NCBI GenBank assembly: GCA_963969395.1 | Contig: OZ017800.1 | Coordinates: 21,174,479 to 21,238,478, forward strand | Source: Pseudoscleropodium purum | Lineage: Eukaryota; Streptophyta; Bryopsida; Hypnales; Brachytheciaceae | Direction: 5' to 3' | Length of the DNA stretch: 64,000 nucleotides | Program-made: the position numbers and the translations under genes | The notes under the pieces: generated by a model | Told to the model about the DNA's origin: nothing | The model's database searches: none | The model's input: only the letters and a program-made list of their open reading frames with translations | Shown here: positions 1-13,224 of the stretch, piece after piece | Numbering within the stretch: position 1 is the first letter of the stretch | Layout: each line of letters begins with the position of its first letter

Positions 1-3000
1 TAATAGTTTGATGGAGCAGATCCAGTTCCGCAGCTAACTCGGGCACTACAAGCATTGTCCTCCATCCTGTAAACAGTTCTCCATTGAGGTTAGAGTCCCT
101 GACATCTCACGGCAACTAGGGTGTCATAAATGATCGTGTCGTCCTGTCCTATAGTGAACAATATGTAACAAGAAGAAAGATCTATGTGTATGATATCATG
201 AAGATCACAAATCTAATCTCAATATCAAAACAATAATGGAAAACCCACACCATACAGGTATTCTACAAAACCTAGCCACGTTGCAATTGGCAGATTTTAC
301 CGCGGCTAGGTTTCCAGCAAACTTCTAGGAGAATTTTCTACTGGCAATCACCACTCAAATGGCGTCTCCACCGAATTAGAGACGTTACCTAGCTCCTTCT
401 TGCTTCGCAAAATATCGCCATAGATGTGATCGCCCACGTACAGAACCTACACAAGTATTTCCAGAGTGCAACTTGTGGATGATCAGCACTTCCATTCACA
501 TAAAGAAACGAAAAACGATGATCAGCGTTTCTTCCATTATGTCCTCCAGAACACTGAAATAAAAGTAGTTACGCGGCAAAATATGAACTCCATGACACAC
601 TAGAGGACCATAGTCATTTATTAACAAGATACAGTGACAGTGATCGACAACGAGTAGAAAGCATACCTGATCACCAGCTTCAATGGACAGTAGTTTATGC
701 AGATGGGCAACACAACCACCCTGTTCCAATTCCACAAAAAAGGATGTCAGGTTGCACGTGACCACTTTGAACATGGTACTGAAGTGAAATACGTGGCAAG
801 CACTTCAGCTCAAGTAGGAAACACAACCAGAAAATTTCGTAGGATGTGGTGTGGTATTTTCAACTTTTAAAGCGTTCAGGTCACTATGTGCCAACAATGG
901 CCATTTCAAAATGTTTTCCTTTCAGAAAAGGACTTGGAACCTGAAATACTCGACAGGCCTGTTCCCCAATTGAACCAGGCACAGGCACTTGCAGGCCAGC
1001 TCCGCCGATCTGCAAAGCCAGAGCAGAGGTAAGATCTACATTGACATTCGATTTAGAAGACTCACCACAGCCAAAACGACACAATTACTTGTAAAGAAAA
1101 AATGCACTGAACACATGAGAAAAACAGTTACCTGAGCCATAGGTGTGCCTGAGTCGGTATTTTGCAGCATGCCTGTTCTAATGTCTACCTCAAATAGAGG
1201 TGCCCTACTCCCATCCATGAAAAACGAAGGTTTCGAACTGTGTCCACCAACAACAAATTCTTCAGAATTAGGGAGGTATGCAATATGACAGGAACTATCA
1301 AAACCCAAAAGGTAAATCTCCATACAAGGCTCAAAATCACATGTATCTAAATTCTGCTACACCTGTTGTATGATAAGAGCCATTCACAACATCATTGAAA
1401 ATCAACTATAACTGTTCATCCATTGGAATTATACTTTTGTGGATTCTTGAACTCTAAACTCATCTAGATGGTTTTTTGAAAGCTATTTCCGTTGATTTTC
1501 TGGTCATAAACTTCAAAAACGACATTCTTTCTTGTACAAAATCTTTGTCAGAATTTTTCAGAATCCTGGACATGCAATTGAGCAATGTCCCTAATATTAA
1601 ATTGCCTAATTCTTTGTTGGATCTTGTTAGAAGTCAAAAAGTTATCTCATATCTATACATGGAAGAAAATTGGCAATTTTTTGACTAGTTATTATATGTT
1701 TATTAAATAGCATTTTTTTTTTTGACTCAAGTGTTTTTGAACTTTGCAAGGGAGTGTTCCCCATTCTCAAGAACGCACAATCTCAAGTTCCACACTGATT
1801 TGACATTATAGAGACATAAAGTGACCTTCCAGTAACAACAACATCAAAGTAGGAGAGCCATTCGTCATCTCTAGGGGTGCCACCATCGGTGCCACATTTT
1901 CCGCACAAGTAATTCATGACCACATGCGTATAATCCCATAAACTGCACACAAACCGCCCATGCAATCAGTTAGAATGTCGATTAGGAAAAATGTCGTTTG
2001 GGACAATGTCGCATCACACGAGAGCTTATTTACCATCATAGAATCATTCAGACTAAAAACTTTGCTGACAGAAGGTATTAACATAGAGCATAAAAGAGGT
2101 TGAAACCCACCTATTTGTGACAAGAAATGTCTTTCGCCCAGATTGTTTGAGCATTTTCAGCATTGGATATAAAAGGGGATCCTCGTTGATATACCTGAGG
2201 CCAAAATGAGTTACAGAACTGGATTACATGGGTCCGACTTCTACACCAAAAGTACACTGCGTCAAGATTCAACACAAATTGGAATGTGATTTTCTGAAAA
2301 CCCGTAGATTCTGCTCCTCAGATATTTGCTAGAATCCACAATTAAGGATATGAACCATTACTTGCTGGGCTCGTTTGCAACAGCCTCCTTAAGTGTACCA
2401 TCTCGATGGCAGAGGTCTACAGCTGCCCTCACGTCATTATACAGTTGCGAATAACTGCCACAAGGTATAAGCAGGGATGAATAGGACCGGAAATTCTCAA
2501 TAGATAAGAGCGTCAAGGCTTAAACCCCCACAATTCAGTGGTTTCATGGTTTTGGAATGACCAATTTGAATTTGATGGTAATATGAAAAATATAACCCAA
2601 GTCCGATTTTTGTTTATTCCACCAGAATCAGTGAAGAACAATAGGTAAATAAAATCAAACGAAAGAAAAGTCCCATATGAGCCATTCAAAAATGCTGAAA
2701 AAACATGCCACCCATTTTGAGGATTCGTGGCGCTTAGGAGTTAACATGCGTTCGAATTCTTCGAGACCAATATCAGTGCATAGGGTTCGAGATGCGTACT
2801 TGCTGGTGACTAAAGGAATTCTGTCAGGAAAAGCGTCTCTGAATTCAACCAGCTGCATGAACAGATAAGCCTCCGCAAGTGAGAAAAGTGTGTCGATTAA
2901 CGCATAGTCAGGTTCATCGTATGATTCACGCGACAAGGAGTTGCTATACATGGCATGCCGATCTTCCCGACTCAGCTCGCGAAATCCATGATAAGCCACC

Positions 3001-5196
3001 TTGACATATTTGTGGCGGTCCATCTGCCAGTATGTAAAACAATACACATGTTATTAAATTCAAGTAGGAAAATATCAAACACATTCAAGATCGCTATACC
3101 GTGCAGCCAAATCCCAGGCAATTGTAACCACAAAGTCATACGATCGACCCAAGATATTCGAGCAATCCTCTTCAGAATTATTTCACAGAAAATTCAGGAA
3201 TGTTACAGATAAAATCTCAATCTCCTTATTGTTTCTGATTTCTTCTGTACAGCTGCATTCCGAAACGAAGCACTCAGCCAGTATTTGCAGCAGGACGTGT
3301 CTCTTTAGTCTAAATTTGTGGGTCCAAAACCTTTTTGAATAGGATTCAGAATACCATAAGCATCTTCGAGTTTTCAAAGCGTAAAAAGAAGTGAACAGTG
3401 TCACCTTGAGTATGCAGCCACGCCTTTTGTCGAGCACAAGACCCCTAACCATAAATCTCCAGTCGAATTTCCATTGCAACAGCTGCACAAAAGAAGGTCC
3501 TAGATTAGGGTTTAGGGTTTAGGGTTTCGCACCATAGGTGCCCGAACCAGCTGACTAACATTCCCTAGGTGCTGGAGTAAATGGAAGATACTGTTGGATA
3601 CAGATCGACACTTTCATCTATTGATGATGTGGCCATATTATTAGCTCTAGTTTTCATAAGCATAGATCAGTTGCTTTCTTCCTAAGATATCAGTTCGAGC
3701 CCCGATTTCATGGCCCGGAAACTTCAAGCAAAAAAAAATTAAAATACCATATGTGATTTGTAACATTAGGAAAATGAACTCACTTCAGATGGATACTTCA
3801 AATCGTGCACTAATTTTTGAATCGTCCCTGCATAAGCCAAGCTTTCAAAAGTATCTGCCTTGTACTGTGCAAGGGTATAGTCCATGTCGAATCCGATGGC
3901 CTCAATGCTTCTCATATTCAGCGACCGATTGCAGAATATTTTCTTGCGCGTGTCCAAAGGTCGAGCCCACCAGCGACCGCTCCACAAAAGCTCCCCATCG
4001 TCTGTAGCGACTTCTCCATTGCTGGTAGTGTATGGCTCCACTTGAGACGCAAGCAGGGGCCACTTGGGCTGACTCTTGCCGTTCCAGTAATCGCCTGCAA
4101 AGCAATTCTCTCGCATTTCAGAGCAAAAAATGTTGGGCTAGCTTGAATTATAGAGGTCCCAGCATACTATGCCGTTTCTTCCTCCAAGTTCGATGCTGTG
4201 AAGACCTCAATTAAAGACCCCCAAACCCGGCTTTAGGGTGCACTCGGGGTGCTCTTCAAAGTCGTTCATAAATCACAATACTTACAGGTCAGAATGATTA
4301 GGGTTTGTGATACGGCCATAATAGCTACTACACTAGATTATGCAGGCCACTCCGCTTAGAGTTTAATAAAAAATTCAGCATAAGAAGATCTCATTGATTT
4401 TTATATGAATACATTAGATTTTCATCACCTCCCATACCCTAAAGTATAGAACACCAGGCCTGCACGACGTGTTCTGTATAGTACTCCTATACACACAGTA
4501 ATTGACATACTAGAAGGGCAACGTCATCAAGAGTAAGGTAGAGGTTCCTAATTGTTCCTAAATCCAACAAACGATTATTACATACAGATTTTGAAAATGT
4601 AAACCATCTTATCATCGAAATCGGTGTCGATTTGAGGTCATCTAAGGAAAAAAATTCGAACCCTCACAAAATTTGCGTCCACCATCCAAAATAAGGAATA
4701 GGTTGGTGCTCTAGAATCCTCATGAAAATTGCAAACAAGAATCGATAAACATTTCGTCAACTAGAAGTTGACCTAGAAGAGCAAATAGAAAGTAAACACA
4801 GATTAAAAGCAAAGAAAATAGAAAACTTATTACAAGATAGACAGTTGAAATCTGTACTCAATTAACCTCTCGAATAATTGCCGTAGATTAATTCAATTAT
4901 ACTTCCGCATGACACTTTCGGCAGATTCCTTTCATCAGCTACACTACAATAACTAGAAGCAGTCCTATAACTTAGGTCAGGTCTCGCAATAGAAACTACA
5001 CCCAGCGCTTCAAGCGTCGGAATTTGATGAAATTACCTCAATGTCATCTTCGACACCAGCTACATTACCAAATCCAAACCTAGCCTACTACGCAACCGAT
5101 GCATTTCGAAAACTAAAGAACGAGTGAATGTAGAGAATTATGGGATAATAACCTACCAGCAGCCCTAGAAACCGCAGCACAGCGAGTGTCGCCCAT
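1..5196 (-). CDS. HAD-IG 5'-nucleotidase-like protein, 3' end beyond the window
   Basis: Proposed exons on the minus strand, 5' to 3': 5196-5157, 4094-3784, 3482-3405, 3023-2800, 2454-2362, 2194-2111, 1942-1826, 1237-1132, 1060-941, 720-667, 446-389 and 66-1. Phases agree at every junction and about 450 residues are encoded before the edge. HAD motif I is DMDYT (in GFDMDYTLAQYKADTFESL), motif II is FLVTNS followed by LWDYTHVVMNYLCG, the motif III lysine lies in SSKPSFF, and motif IV is VGDHIYGDILRSKK. This is the 5_nucleotid family (cytosolic purine 5'-nucleotidase and NT5DC relatives), which dephosphorylates nucleoside monophosphates; the plant members are little studied, so the substrate is inferred. 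The 5' end is uncertain: an ATG at 5216 spliced to an acceptor at 4137 is also open. The acceptor of the 1060-941 exon is the weakest border. Roughly 100 C-terminal residues are probably missing off the edge. Confidence 0.88.
3504..3527. repeat. Interstitial plant telomere-type repeat (TTTAGGG)n
   Basis: About three TTTAGGG units lie in the intron between the second and third exons of the 5'-nucleotidase-like gene. TTTAGGG is the usual plant telomere unit. Such short tracts (telo boxes) are common in plant introns and promoters. Confidence 0.8.
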
Positions 5197-5216
5197 GGGA
5201 TTGCCCTTCCTCGCAT

Positions 5217-6630
5217 AGGAAAACACAACCCGGGACTCAGGGCAGCCACAAATCACCGACGCTTCTCTCCATGAGACCCGCCTGCGAGAACAGGGCGACG
5301 ACGGACGTGCAGCGGTGCAAGGGGCATGTGCAAGTACTAACGGAAGCGACCTCCGAAGATGGTGTCCTGCAGATGCCGCAGCTGCAACAGAACAAGAGAA
5401 TCACAGAACACTTTCATTCCTCAATTGAAGTGCACGGGTTATACCCAATTTAGCAATCAGTATCTATCCGTCATCTCAATCACGCAAACCCCTTTTGATA
5501 CACCCGTTTTGCAAAATTTAGCATCGTATGCTCGTGAGAGATTCCACCATCGATATTGTCTTTGCAGCAATGGCAAAGGAAGACAGACAGTCGAGCACAG
5601 TGGCAAACGAATTGAATTGTGTGCAAGAAAGCAAAATTGGAAGGGAAGATGAAGATCGCGTACCCATGGCTTGTTGCAACGCATTGGTGATGCACGGGAT
5701 TGGGAAACGGGATGCACAGGCCGTGCGAGGAGGAGCTTGAAACCCAAAGACCCTGAGGAAGGAAAATGTAGATAGGAAGGAGAATCTAGACAAGATAAAG
5801 GAGAGAAGAATGTAGGGAGAGAAGAATGTAGACATAAGATCTTCATTTTAGCAAGATTTTTTCTTCTTCTCATACACAAAGGTTTTGATTATGAATCTTG
5901 CACTAAAACCAAGAAGAACAAGTGAGTCACATGTTAGGCACTTAGGACATTAAAGTGGTCATTTGAACTCTATGGTTTTATCCTCGGAAAAAACATTGGA
6001 ATTTTTTATTTGTCACCCATAATAAATTTTGGAAATTTGAAATCAAAGGCTTCTAAATTAGGGAAGAGAAGAGAAGAAAATCGTCGAAGAGGTGAAGAGT
6101 GCATGATACCAAGCAACCACAAAATAAAAGTAGTTTTTTACATTTATCCTTGGCTAGAAGTCAACATATGTAGGATGTAGACTTTAGATCGGTGATGACT
6201 TTAATGTCCTATGTTAGTCATATGGATGAAGGATGGACAAAGATTATTTTTTTAATATAAGGTGTATATACTTATGATTGTTATTATTTACAAACAAGTA
6301 TAGTTACTATTACAAAATATAAATAATTTTAATTGATTTTATTGGCAACAAAAAGAAAAATTCAAAGCACTTTTAGTATGCATTATTTGGACACCATATA
6401 AATAATTATGAATTTTTAAAGTATTGTCTCTAATTGTAGCATATAAACAATACTTTGCTTCACTAGATTCTTATGTTTTGATTGTATAACTTGTATAATC
6501 AATATCTAGGTTTTTGCATTACAAAAAGTCTTGGCTTTGTGGAAGGTTGTTTGACTTTTGGCAAATGTAAAAAACAATGAAATTTTAAAATATATATATT
6601 TTCTCAATTTAAAAAAATAATAATATTTTT
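5217..6630. other. Upstream region of the 5'-nucleotidase gene and AT-rich spacer
   Basis: This stretch holds the presumed promoter and 5' leader of the minus-strand gene up to about 5.9 kb, then AT-rich DNA. Short open frames on both strands between 5271 and 5879 show no family motif and shadow one another. Nothing else could be recognised. Confidence 0.5.
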
Positions 6631-7399
6631 TAACCCCTAAAGTTTCTTGATTATGTTTTTACCAAAAGCGCTAAAAAATTGTCATTTTTAGTACAAGTAC
6701 CAAATTTTTGAATTTTTTTTGACACATGAAACCATAGGATCTTGTAGTATGCTGGTTTGAAAATATGTGGTAAAAAATTCAGAAATTTCCACCACATGGA
6801 TTGAAAGATATAAGCATTCAAATCCACTAAAATCATTTTTTTGGCCTTGCAAGAAACAGGGCAGCTACACTTCACAAGCTCATTTTTCTATGAAAAAATG
6901 TCCCAAATGGTGGTACTTTTTTGTTCTACATTCTATGATTTTATTTTTTTCAAAAATATTGAAAATTGAATAAGATAAAAAAATTCAAAGTTTATTTTCG
7001 AATAGAGAATCCAAAGTTTATTTTCAAATAGAGAATCCATAACTCCCTACAAACAAAAAATCCTCATAACTTTTGACTCATTGATTGAAATAGAATGATT
7101 CAAAACTTTTTGTATTACTATGTATATAACACTTTAGCAAACCAGTTTCAAATTTTTGATTTTGAAAAAAGATTTTTTCTAATCTGCTCAAACTGACCAT
7201 TTACAAAAAAAGTAACATATTAGGTCATAACTTTTGACTCATATTCCCAAACATCATGAAATTTAATGCATATGAAAGATATTCTTTGTCCCAATCTTTT
7301 TTTTTAAATTTTGGCTAAAAATATGGAAATCTCTAGTCACGTGTACCTACCTAAAATTGCTATGCAACCAAAAAATGCATGCTAGTCCTTTAGGGGTTA
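6631..7399. mobile_element. R1 TIR element, copy 1 (769 bp)
   Basis: The unit starts TAACCCCTAAAG and ends CTTTAGGGGTTA, perfect 12-bp terminal inverted repeats. The interior is AT-rich and non-coding. An inverted copy lies at 43017-43918 and a truncated one at 39519-40951, with matching internal blocks (for example the stretch near 6870 around GAGCTTGTGAAG on the other strand). No target duplication was found. It is MITE-like and non-autonomous; the superfamily is unknown. Confidence 0.7.
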
Positions 7400-7944
7400 A
7401 CCAAAAATCTAACAAGTCACAAAATTTGACTTTCATTGACAAATTTTGCAATGAGATAATTTAGGTTGATATTTTTGTATTTACACAATTACATGCAATC
7501 AAATGGCCTTGTTGAGGCTTGAATTTTCTTGTAATGTAACATTTATGAATTTAAATGGAGGTGTAGCATTTGAAATAGTGTTGATTATAGGTATACATAC
7601 TTTATATGAATGTACTTCATTTATTTCCTCTAGCTCCCCTAGTAGGTGTCTATACTCTTAGTAATTAAGTTTGTTTTGTCCTTTATTTAGTTCAATCATC
7701 AATACTTTCATGTAGTTGTCATTAGCAAATTACAATGTGATGAATATAAAGTTGAAACATCTTGAAAAGAATATTAAAGACAACGAAAGTCTAAAGTAAA
7801 TAGAAGAACCTAAAATTGTCCATGTTCCAATTGTATCAAATATTTATGTTTGTCTTAAATTATTGGTCTAATATATCATACATATGTAGATAGGAATGTA
7901 GATTAAAAAAGCACTTGAAAAAGGGGCAATTTTAGGTATATATA
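7400..7944. other. AT-rich spacer, nothing recognised
   Basis: No coding or repeat signal could be supported between the R1 element and the 3.5-kb repeat. Confidence 0.5.
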
Positions 7945-7949
7945 CATTA

Positions 7950-10900
7950 TGTCGCACGCGCAGTCTAGACGTATCTTTACATACAAAAATGTAGTAAAAT
8001 GAAATGAGTTATTGTCCTAGAGAATTCTAGATGCCTTTCCAAACTCCAATATTCAGATGATTGTTTCCTCCTTTTCCGACTATTCTCTTTTATTCTCTTT
8101 CCCAAAATCACTCCTATCTAGATTCCAATCTGGATCTAATATCACTCGATTTTCCAGTTTTGCACTTTAACAAATTGGTTTTCAATTTCTTTGTTTTACC
8201 ATTAGAGGGTCAACTATTGATCTTTTGAAAGATAGGGACTTCACCACTCTTGTCTATTCACTACACAAAAACAAAAAACATCTAAATACTCAAAGTGTTG
8301 TATAGCAAAAGGTAGATCCGGATCCTTACAACATTCCAGATGGCTGATTCGGAATGCAAGTCACTCAAGACTGTGTTCACTCTTCCTTACTACAACGATA
8401 GAACTTAGACGCCCGGAATTGACAAGGGGGTAATCTTTCTAGGTGTAAGACAGATCCTAAGGTTGGCACACCTTCCAATAAGTGGGAGTTTCCTCTGACA
8501 GTCGCTAATCTCTATACATAATTGTTTCCAAATCTGGATTTGCACTCACATCACTCTTCACTAGAAATCAGATTACCATTTCGGTAGTTCAAAAGCACCA
8601 CGCGCAGCTCCCTTGTCTCGTATCTAACATCATTGCAATAGTACACCCTCAGTCCGATCAAGTTATCCAAAATCTGGATTCCTCCTCATCCGTCCTTCTC
8701 ACATCTTAATACTTAAACAACAAACCAACACAATCCGGATACACGGTTGGAGCCAGAAGGTTCACTAAGTGATTCAAATTAAAGAAGGGAATGGAATACA
8801 ACAAAATAATTGCTATGATGGAATGAGAGGGCAACAAACTTGCCTGCCTTTAAAAACCAAAATCAAAACCAAAGTCAATGCCTAAAAAGCCAAAAAAGCA
8901 TCTTAGAAATCAACGCAATCAACTAGTCAACAACTTGGGATAACTAGAACATCTACAGCCCAACTATCCCTACAAATATGGAATATTTAAAACGATTTGG
9001 AATCGGAATCCATGCTTGGAATTCTTGTTCCAGATAAAATCCTACCTAACTACCTACGTTCTATCTACCCTGATGTGCCTTCTTCGAACTGCTCCCACTT
9101 TGATTGCCCAGAGTCTTTACTGAAACCTTCACTAGCATATTCTTCATTGATGATCAAGTTTGGGGCTTCCGTAAAACCTTGGAGGGTGAGTCTTCCAATT
9201 CTGTCTTTTCCTCAGATTTGGACTTCAACACTTCTTTTTCCAACTCCTGAATCTCTTGAATCTCTGGGTCTTTGGCTTGCGGTGATTCACTTAGTGCAAT
9301 CTTAGTACGATCCCGTTTCAAAGTTGACTATTGCATATGAGAGAAGTCTTCCAAATGAGATCGAGCCGGATTTGTCATCACTCTAATTTGTGCGTTGAGA
9401 TTGCCGTGAATTGTCAATTTGGGTATCCTAAACTTTCCAGTCGTGACATTCCCAGGTGGTGGAAAAATCAGGACAAAAAGTGCTTGTTTTGCCAGAATAG
9501 ACTTCCCATTCACCCCTTTCTCTAGCTCAGGTCCTACTAGTCTTGATGGAGTCTGTGCTTGGCTATTTGGGGTCCTGCAACTAGAGTAAGGATAAACTTC
9601 AATCCCTTCGATTGTAGCTAAATCGGGCCACTCGAAGCCTACTGGATCGGAGTCTGTCAAATCGGAGTATCTTGAAATATGCTCTTTGGAACTTTTGGAA
9701 ACCCTTCTAAGTTGATGGCCCATTCCGGATCCAAGTACCCTAGTAACTTCCGCATGTCCTTCAACACAATCCCCATCCGAGCTTTGAAGCTGACTAGAAT
9801 CTTTACCATCTTGGATCCGGTCATGCCCTTCCTTCACCAACCAAGTAGTGTAAAAGTCAACTCGGATCACCGTATGTTCTAGAACCATGATAAGTTCTTT
9901 AAGGTCGTGGATGAGCCAGAGAGCCCCATCTCCTTCTGTCTTGCGGCGTTCAGCTCCCCCTCCGTCCACTCTAGTTGAGACTTGAAGCTGTTCTTTCTCT
10001 CCTCCAACTTCCAGATCTGTTCCTTCTTTTGTCGAAATTCCTCCAGATTCAAGCATTTCTAGATCTCCTCCAAAATTTGGTCTAGCTCTACTTTGATTTC
10101 GTTTGTGATAAAAAAACATGTGATCCTCCAAGTTGCCATACATCTATTTGGCCTGCTGCATCTATTGGATTTTGACTTCAAAGAATTCGAACTCTTGAGG
10201 AGGTTCCGGATCAGGTATCGATTCCTCTTGTTCTAGTGTTGGCGCCTTTTCCCTTGCCATTGGATCTGTGGACTTCCTTCGTTTCTGATCCACTGCTTTT
10301 TCTTCTTCTTCCAATTGCTCTTCTTCGGATTCCTTTTATTCCTTCTCCAATTTTTCCGTGAGGTCGTACTTCAAAATCTCGACTCCAGTGTTGTACTCAA
10401 TTGTCTCCCCACACTCAAGACCTCCTTGTAGTGATAGAGGTGGAACAAATACAGCGTGATAGGGTTGTGCTTTACTCAGCCTATGTGCTCTGCCAGCTTG
10501 CCCATGACTCCTTGAATCACTCTTCTCCAATGGACAATCTAGTCCTTGAAGGCCCTAAAAATGGTGTTGGCCACCGTAATCGTAACGCGGGTAGGCTTTT
10601 TTGGATACAAGATTGGAATAAGAAAATCCAATACTCATCTATGCGTCTCGTTTTTACAATCACTAATGGCAAATCCTTCCTTTGAGTGGGCTTGACTCTG
10701 AAACTTTCCGGTCACGTACTTGTTCGCTCTTTTGGCTAATCTGAGTCCATTCTTCTTAAATGAACAGACATCCGCCTAGATGTCTTCCGTCCAAGCTACA
10801 AATCAATCTCTCACTATCAACTTGTACTAATTTGGAACTCCATAAATGAGTTTCTGAATCATTTTCTTGTTTTTCATGCTCTACGGCCTATCTAACAACT

Positions 10901-11494
10901 TGACACCTCCAATACACATGAGGTCCTCCTCTAACTGTGCTCGATGACTCGGATCGGAAGGGATAACCGGACAAACCATTCCGACTATAATTCTAGACCT
11001 TCGTGTAGCCGGATCGGTAGCAACCGCCATGAATCACCAACAACTTGCAAACCTAATCCGGTACTACTCCTTCCGTCTCTTCCTATTTCGGTTACTAACT
11101 CACCATTCTTTCTCTCAACTATACATTGATCAAGTTTAGGAAGTAGAGAGGAAAAAAAAGAGGAGTGGTGGTGGGTTTAAGTACCCGACATGTAGCCGAC
11201 AGTTCCTAGTGGAGAACGGGTAGATGACTGTTCCCCTAACGGTCTCCTAGTTTCTTAGACCGGAAGTCTAGAACGTAGGTTTGGGGAATCCGGTACTTTT
11301 CCGGATTCCAAATCCATATCGGAATTGTTTCCATAATGTTACTAATGGTTTTAACAACCCAGAAACTAACTATTTCTATTATAGTCGTAGTGTAGTATAA
11401 ATCTCTAGAAGTTACCCAAAAATTTGAAATTTGCAAGCCTATCTAATCTAAATTCTAGACTAACTTATCCAGTTTGGATTTTCGTGCTTCCACA
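7950..11494 (-). mobile_element. 3.5-kb retroelement-like repeat, copy A
   Basis: The unit begins TGTCGCACG and ends CTTCCACA, and is flanked by the 5-bp direct repeat CATTA (7945-7949 and 11495-11499). It aligns along its whole length with copy B (55695-59213) in the same orientation. TG...CA ends with a 5-bp target duplication are the hallmark of an LTR, and no shorter direct repeats were seen inside, so it may be a very long solo LTR. Against this, the minus strand has gene-like sequence. No reverse transcriptase, integrase or protease motif was seen. The strand given is that of the coding traces. Confidence 0.65.
9020..11140 (-). pseudogene. Gag-like, glutamate-rich coiled-coil protein remnant in copy A
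   Basis: The minus-strand reading is broken by stops and frameshifts but stays protein-like. It has an N-terminal part including ITVANTIFRAFKD and IEYNTGVEILKYDLTEKLEKE-like text near 10340-10600. A charged EEEQLEEEEKAVDQKRRK segment follows near 10300, then YGNLEDHMFFYHKRNQSR and WLIHDLKELIM (271 residues open at 10143-9328), and a Lys/Glu-rich tail. Copy B retains related words (NLEDHMF, IHDLKELVM, MTNPARSHPQDFSH). The family was not identified. A retroelement gag-like or accessory protein is the best guess from context. Confidence 0.45.
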
Positions 11495-11790
11495 CATTAA
11501 ACCTAAATTCTAAACATTTGAGTATGTTTCTAATTATTAAATTGTCTTTATTATAAGGCCTTTTGGTTCTATTTATTTTTCAATAAAAATCCTTCTACTT
11601 TATTTTTTAGTGCAATATCTACCATTTAGATTGCACAAAACTTTGTAATATAATTTTGGATAACTTATTGTATTTTTGCTATTTTACTTGTTGCAAGGAT
11701 ACTGTAGAAGGAATGTACTTTGGGCATTATCAAAGTGTACTTAATTTATTATTTAAGTGATACTATTGAATTAAAGTATGTAATATATAA

Positions 11791-11792
<2 letters not shown>

Positions 11793-11876
<84 letters not shown>
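11793..11876. repeat. (AT)n microsatellite, about 84 bp
   Basis: There are about 42 uninterrupted AT dinucleotides, followed by a degenerate ATAGAGAT tract to about 11925. Confidence 0.95.
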
Positions 11877-11881
<5 letters not shown>

Positions 11882-12194
11882 TAGAGATATAGAGATAGAT
11901 AGAGATGTGTAGATATATAGATATGGATGAATATTGAATATTATATTATTTAATTTTAAAATCAAGATATCTGGTGCATACAATAGAAAAAACAAACATT
12001 GAATCTACTTTGATTAAGTAGATCTCACAAATTAATTGAGTTTGAATCTTTTTATACAAGTTTAGAATGAAGGTTTGATCATCCTCTGAATGTCTAAGGT
12101 AACATGTGTTATTGTTGACTAAACTTTCAAGTTAAATTTTTTCTTACCAAAAGTATTATTTTACTATTTTTTTTAGTTTAATACCCTTTAAAAT

Positions 12195-12370
12195 CTATTT
12201 GAAGCTTTACAAATTTGATTAGAAAAAATTGTTTATAATTTTTCTATTGAAGCTTTTATGCAAGGGTGTCGATTACAAATCTTGATTTTTAGTGTTACAT
12301 ACTTTTGAAGATGGGCCTCAAATATAATAGATCTTAGGGGAAAATGTATTGAAAATTCATTAAGAAGAAT
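12195..12370 (+). repeat. R2 dispersed repeat, short copy
   Basis: The block around GCAAGGGTGTCGATTACAAA resembles 45846-45960 (GCAAGGATGTTGATTGCAAA) and the reverse complement of 59826-59930. It is non-coding. Confidence 0.55.
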
Positions 12371-12884
12371 AGGAATCATGACACCATGGTAATTATTGTC
12401 ATTTTTTACATTTCTTTATACAAAAATGTAGTCTCCAAAATATTCATCTTTTGTATTCCATAAGCTCAACAAGCCAAGGAATTTTAGCTAGCAAGGGACC
12501 AAATATCTCTTTTGAAATCAAGCATGACTCAAAAACGGTATTAGTTATGACAATGTTTCTAATATGTTTTTAAATCACATTTTCTACCACGAGAAAAAAA
12601 GTCAGAAAGTAAAATGTCTTGAGATTTACAAAATATTGACATTCTTTCAACACTGAAGTGACAATATAGTATCACAAATATCTATTGTTGGAAAGAGTGT
12701 TAGAATGTCAACGATGCTAGTTTGTAAGCCTAAAAGTGCGAGCTTAAGAGCGGTGAGTATAGATTTTGTGAGCCCTCAGATCCTTTAAAAAAAAAGTTGG
12801 ACATTTTAGAGGATTTGGGTAAAAAACCTAGATACATTTTGGTAAGGTAAAGAATAATAGGGTTTAGACAAACATTTTTATTGT

Positions 12885-13035
12885 AGACCTAATACTATGG
12901 ACCTATGACTGTGGACTTGTTATTGTTGAGGTTTAGTGTCAACCTAGTATCATGCACCTATGACCATGGACTTGATATTGTGTAACTATTAGTATCCACC
13001 TATTACCATAGTTTAGGTACTGCGGTCCTATAAAC
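12885..13035. repeat. Imperfect tandem duplication, period about 65 bp
   Basis: Two units of the form ACCTA(A/G)TA(C/T)(T/C)ATG(G/C)ACCTATGAC recur, each followed by GTGGACTTG or ATGGACTTG and a TATTG block. Confidence 0.5.
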
Positions 13036-13224
13036 ATGGAGCATAGTGATATGTTGTCCAACCCAATGCACCTACATTATTTCTTTTAAATTGCAAGACC
13101 ATGCACCCCTTTGAATATTGCACTATAGAGATGGAACCCCATGAGGGTGCTTCAAAATGTCACAAAAAAAATAGGTAGGAGAAGAGGTCTCTTTTTTCTT
13201 GATCAAAATCCAACATTTTCTAAT

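Larger units (their letters stand above)
11500..13224. other. AT-rich intergenic DNA
   Basis: No gene was seen. The interval contains the long (AT)n tract, one short R2 repeat copy near 12195-12370 and an imperfect tandem duplication near 12885-13030, each listed separately. Confidence 0.55.

Noticed and set aside
3685..3710. AGTTCGAGCCCC, like a tRNA T-loop
   Set aside because: No acceptor stem, D-arm or anticodon arm could be placed around it.
5457..5879. 140-residue minus-strand open frame beside the 5'-nucleotidase gene
   Set aside because: It overlaps frames on both strands, has Ser/Leu/Cys-rich low-complexity text and shows no family motif or splice context.
11771..11995. Open frame rich in Tyr and Ile
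   Set aside because: It is a translation of the (AT)n microsatellite.
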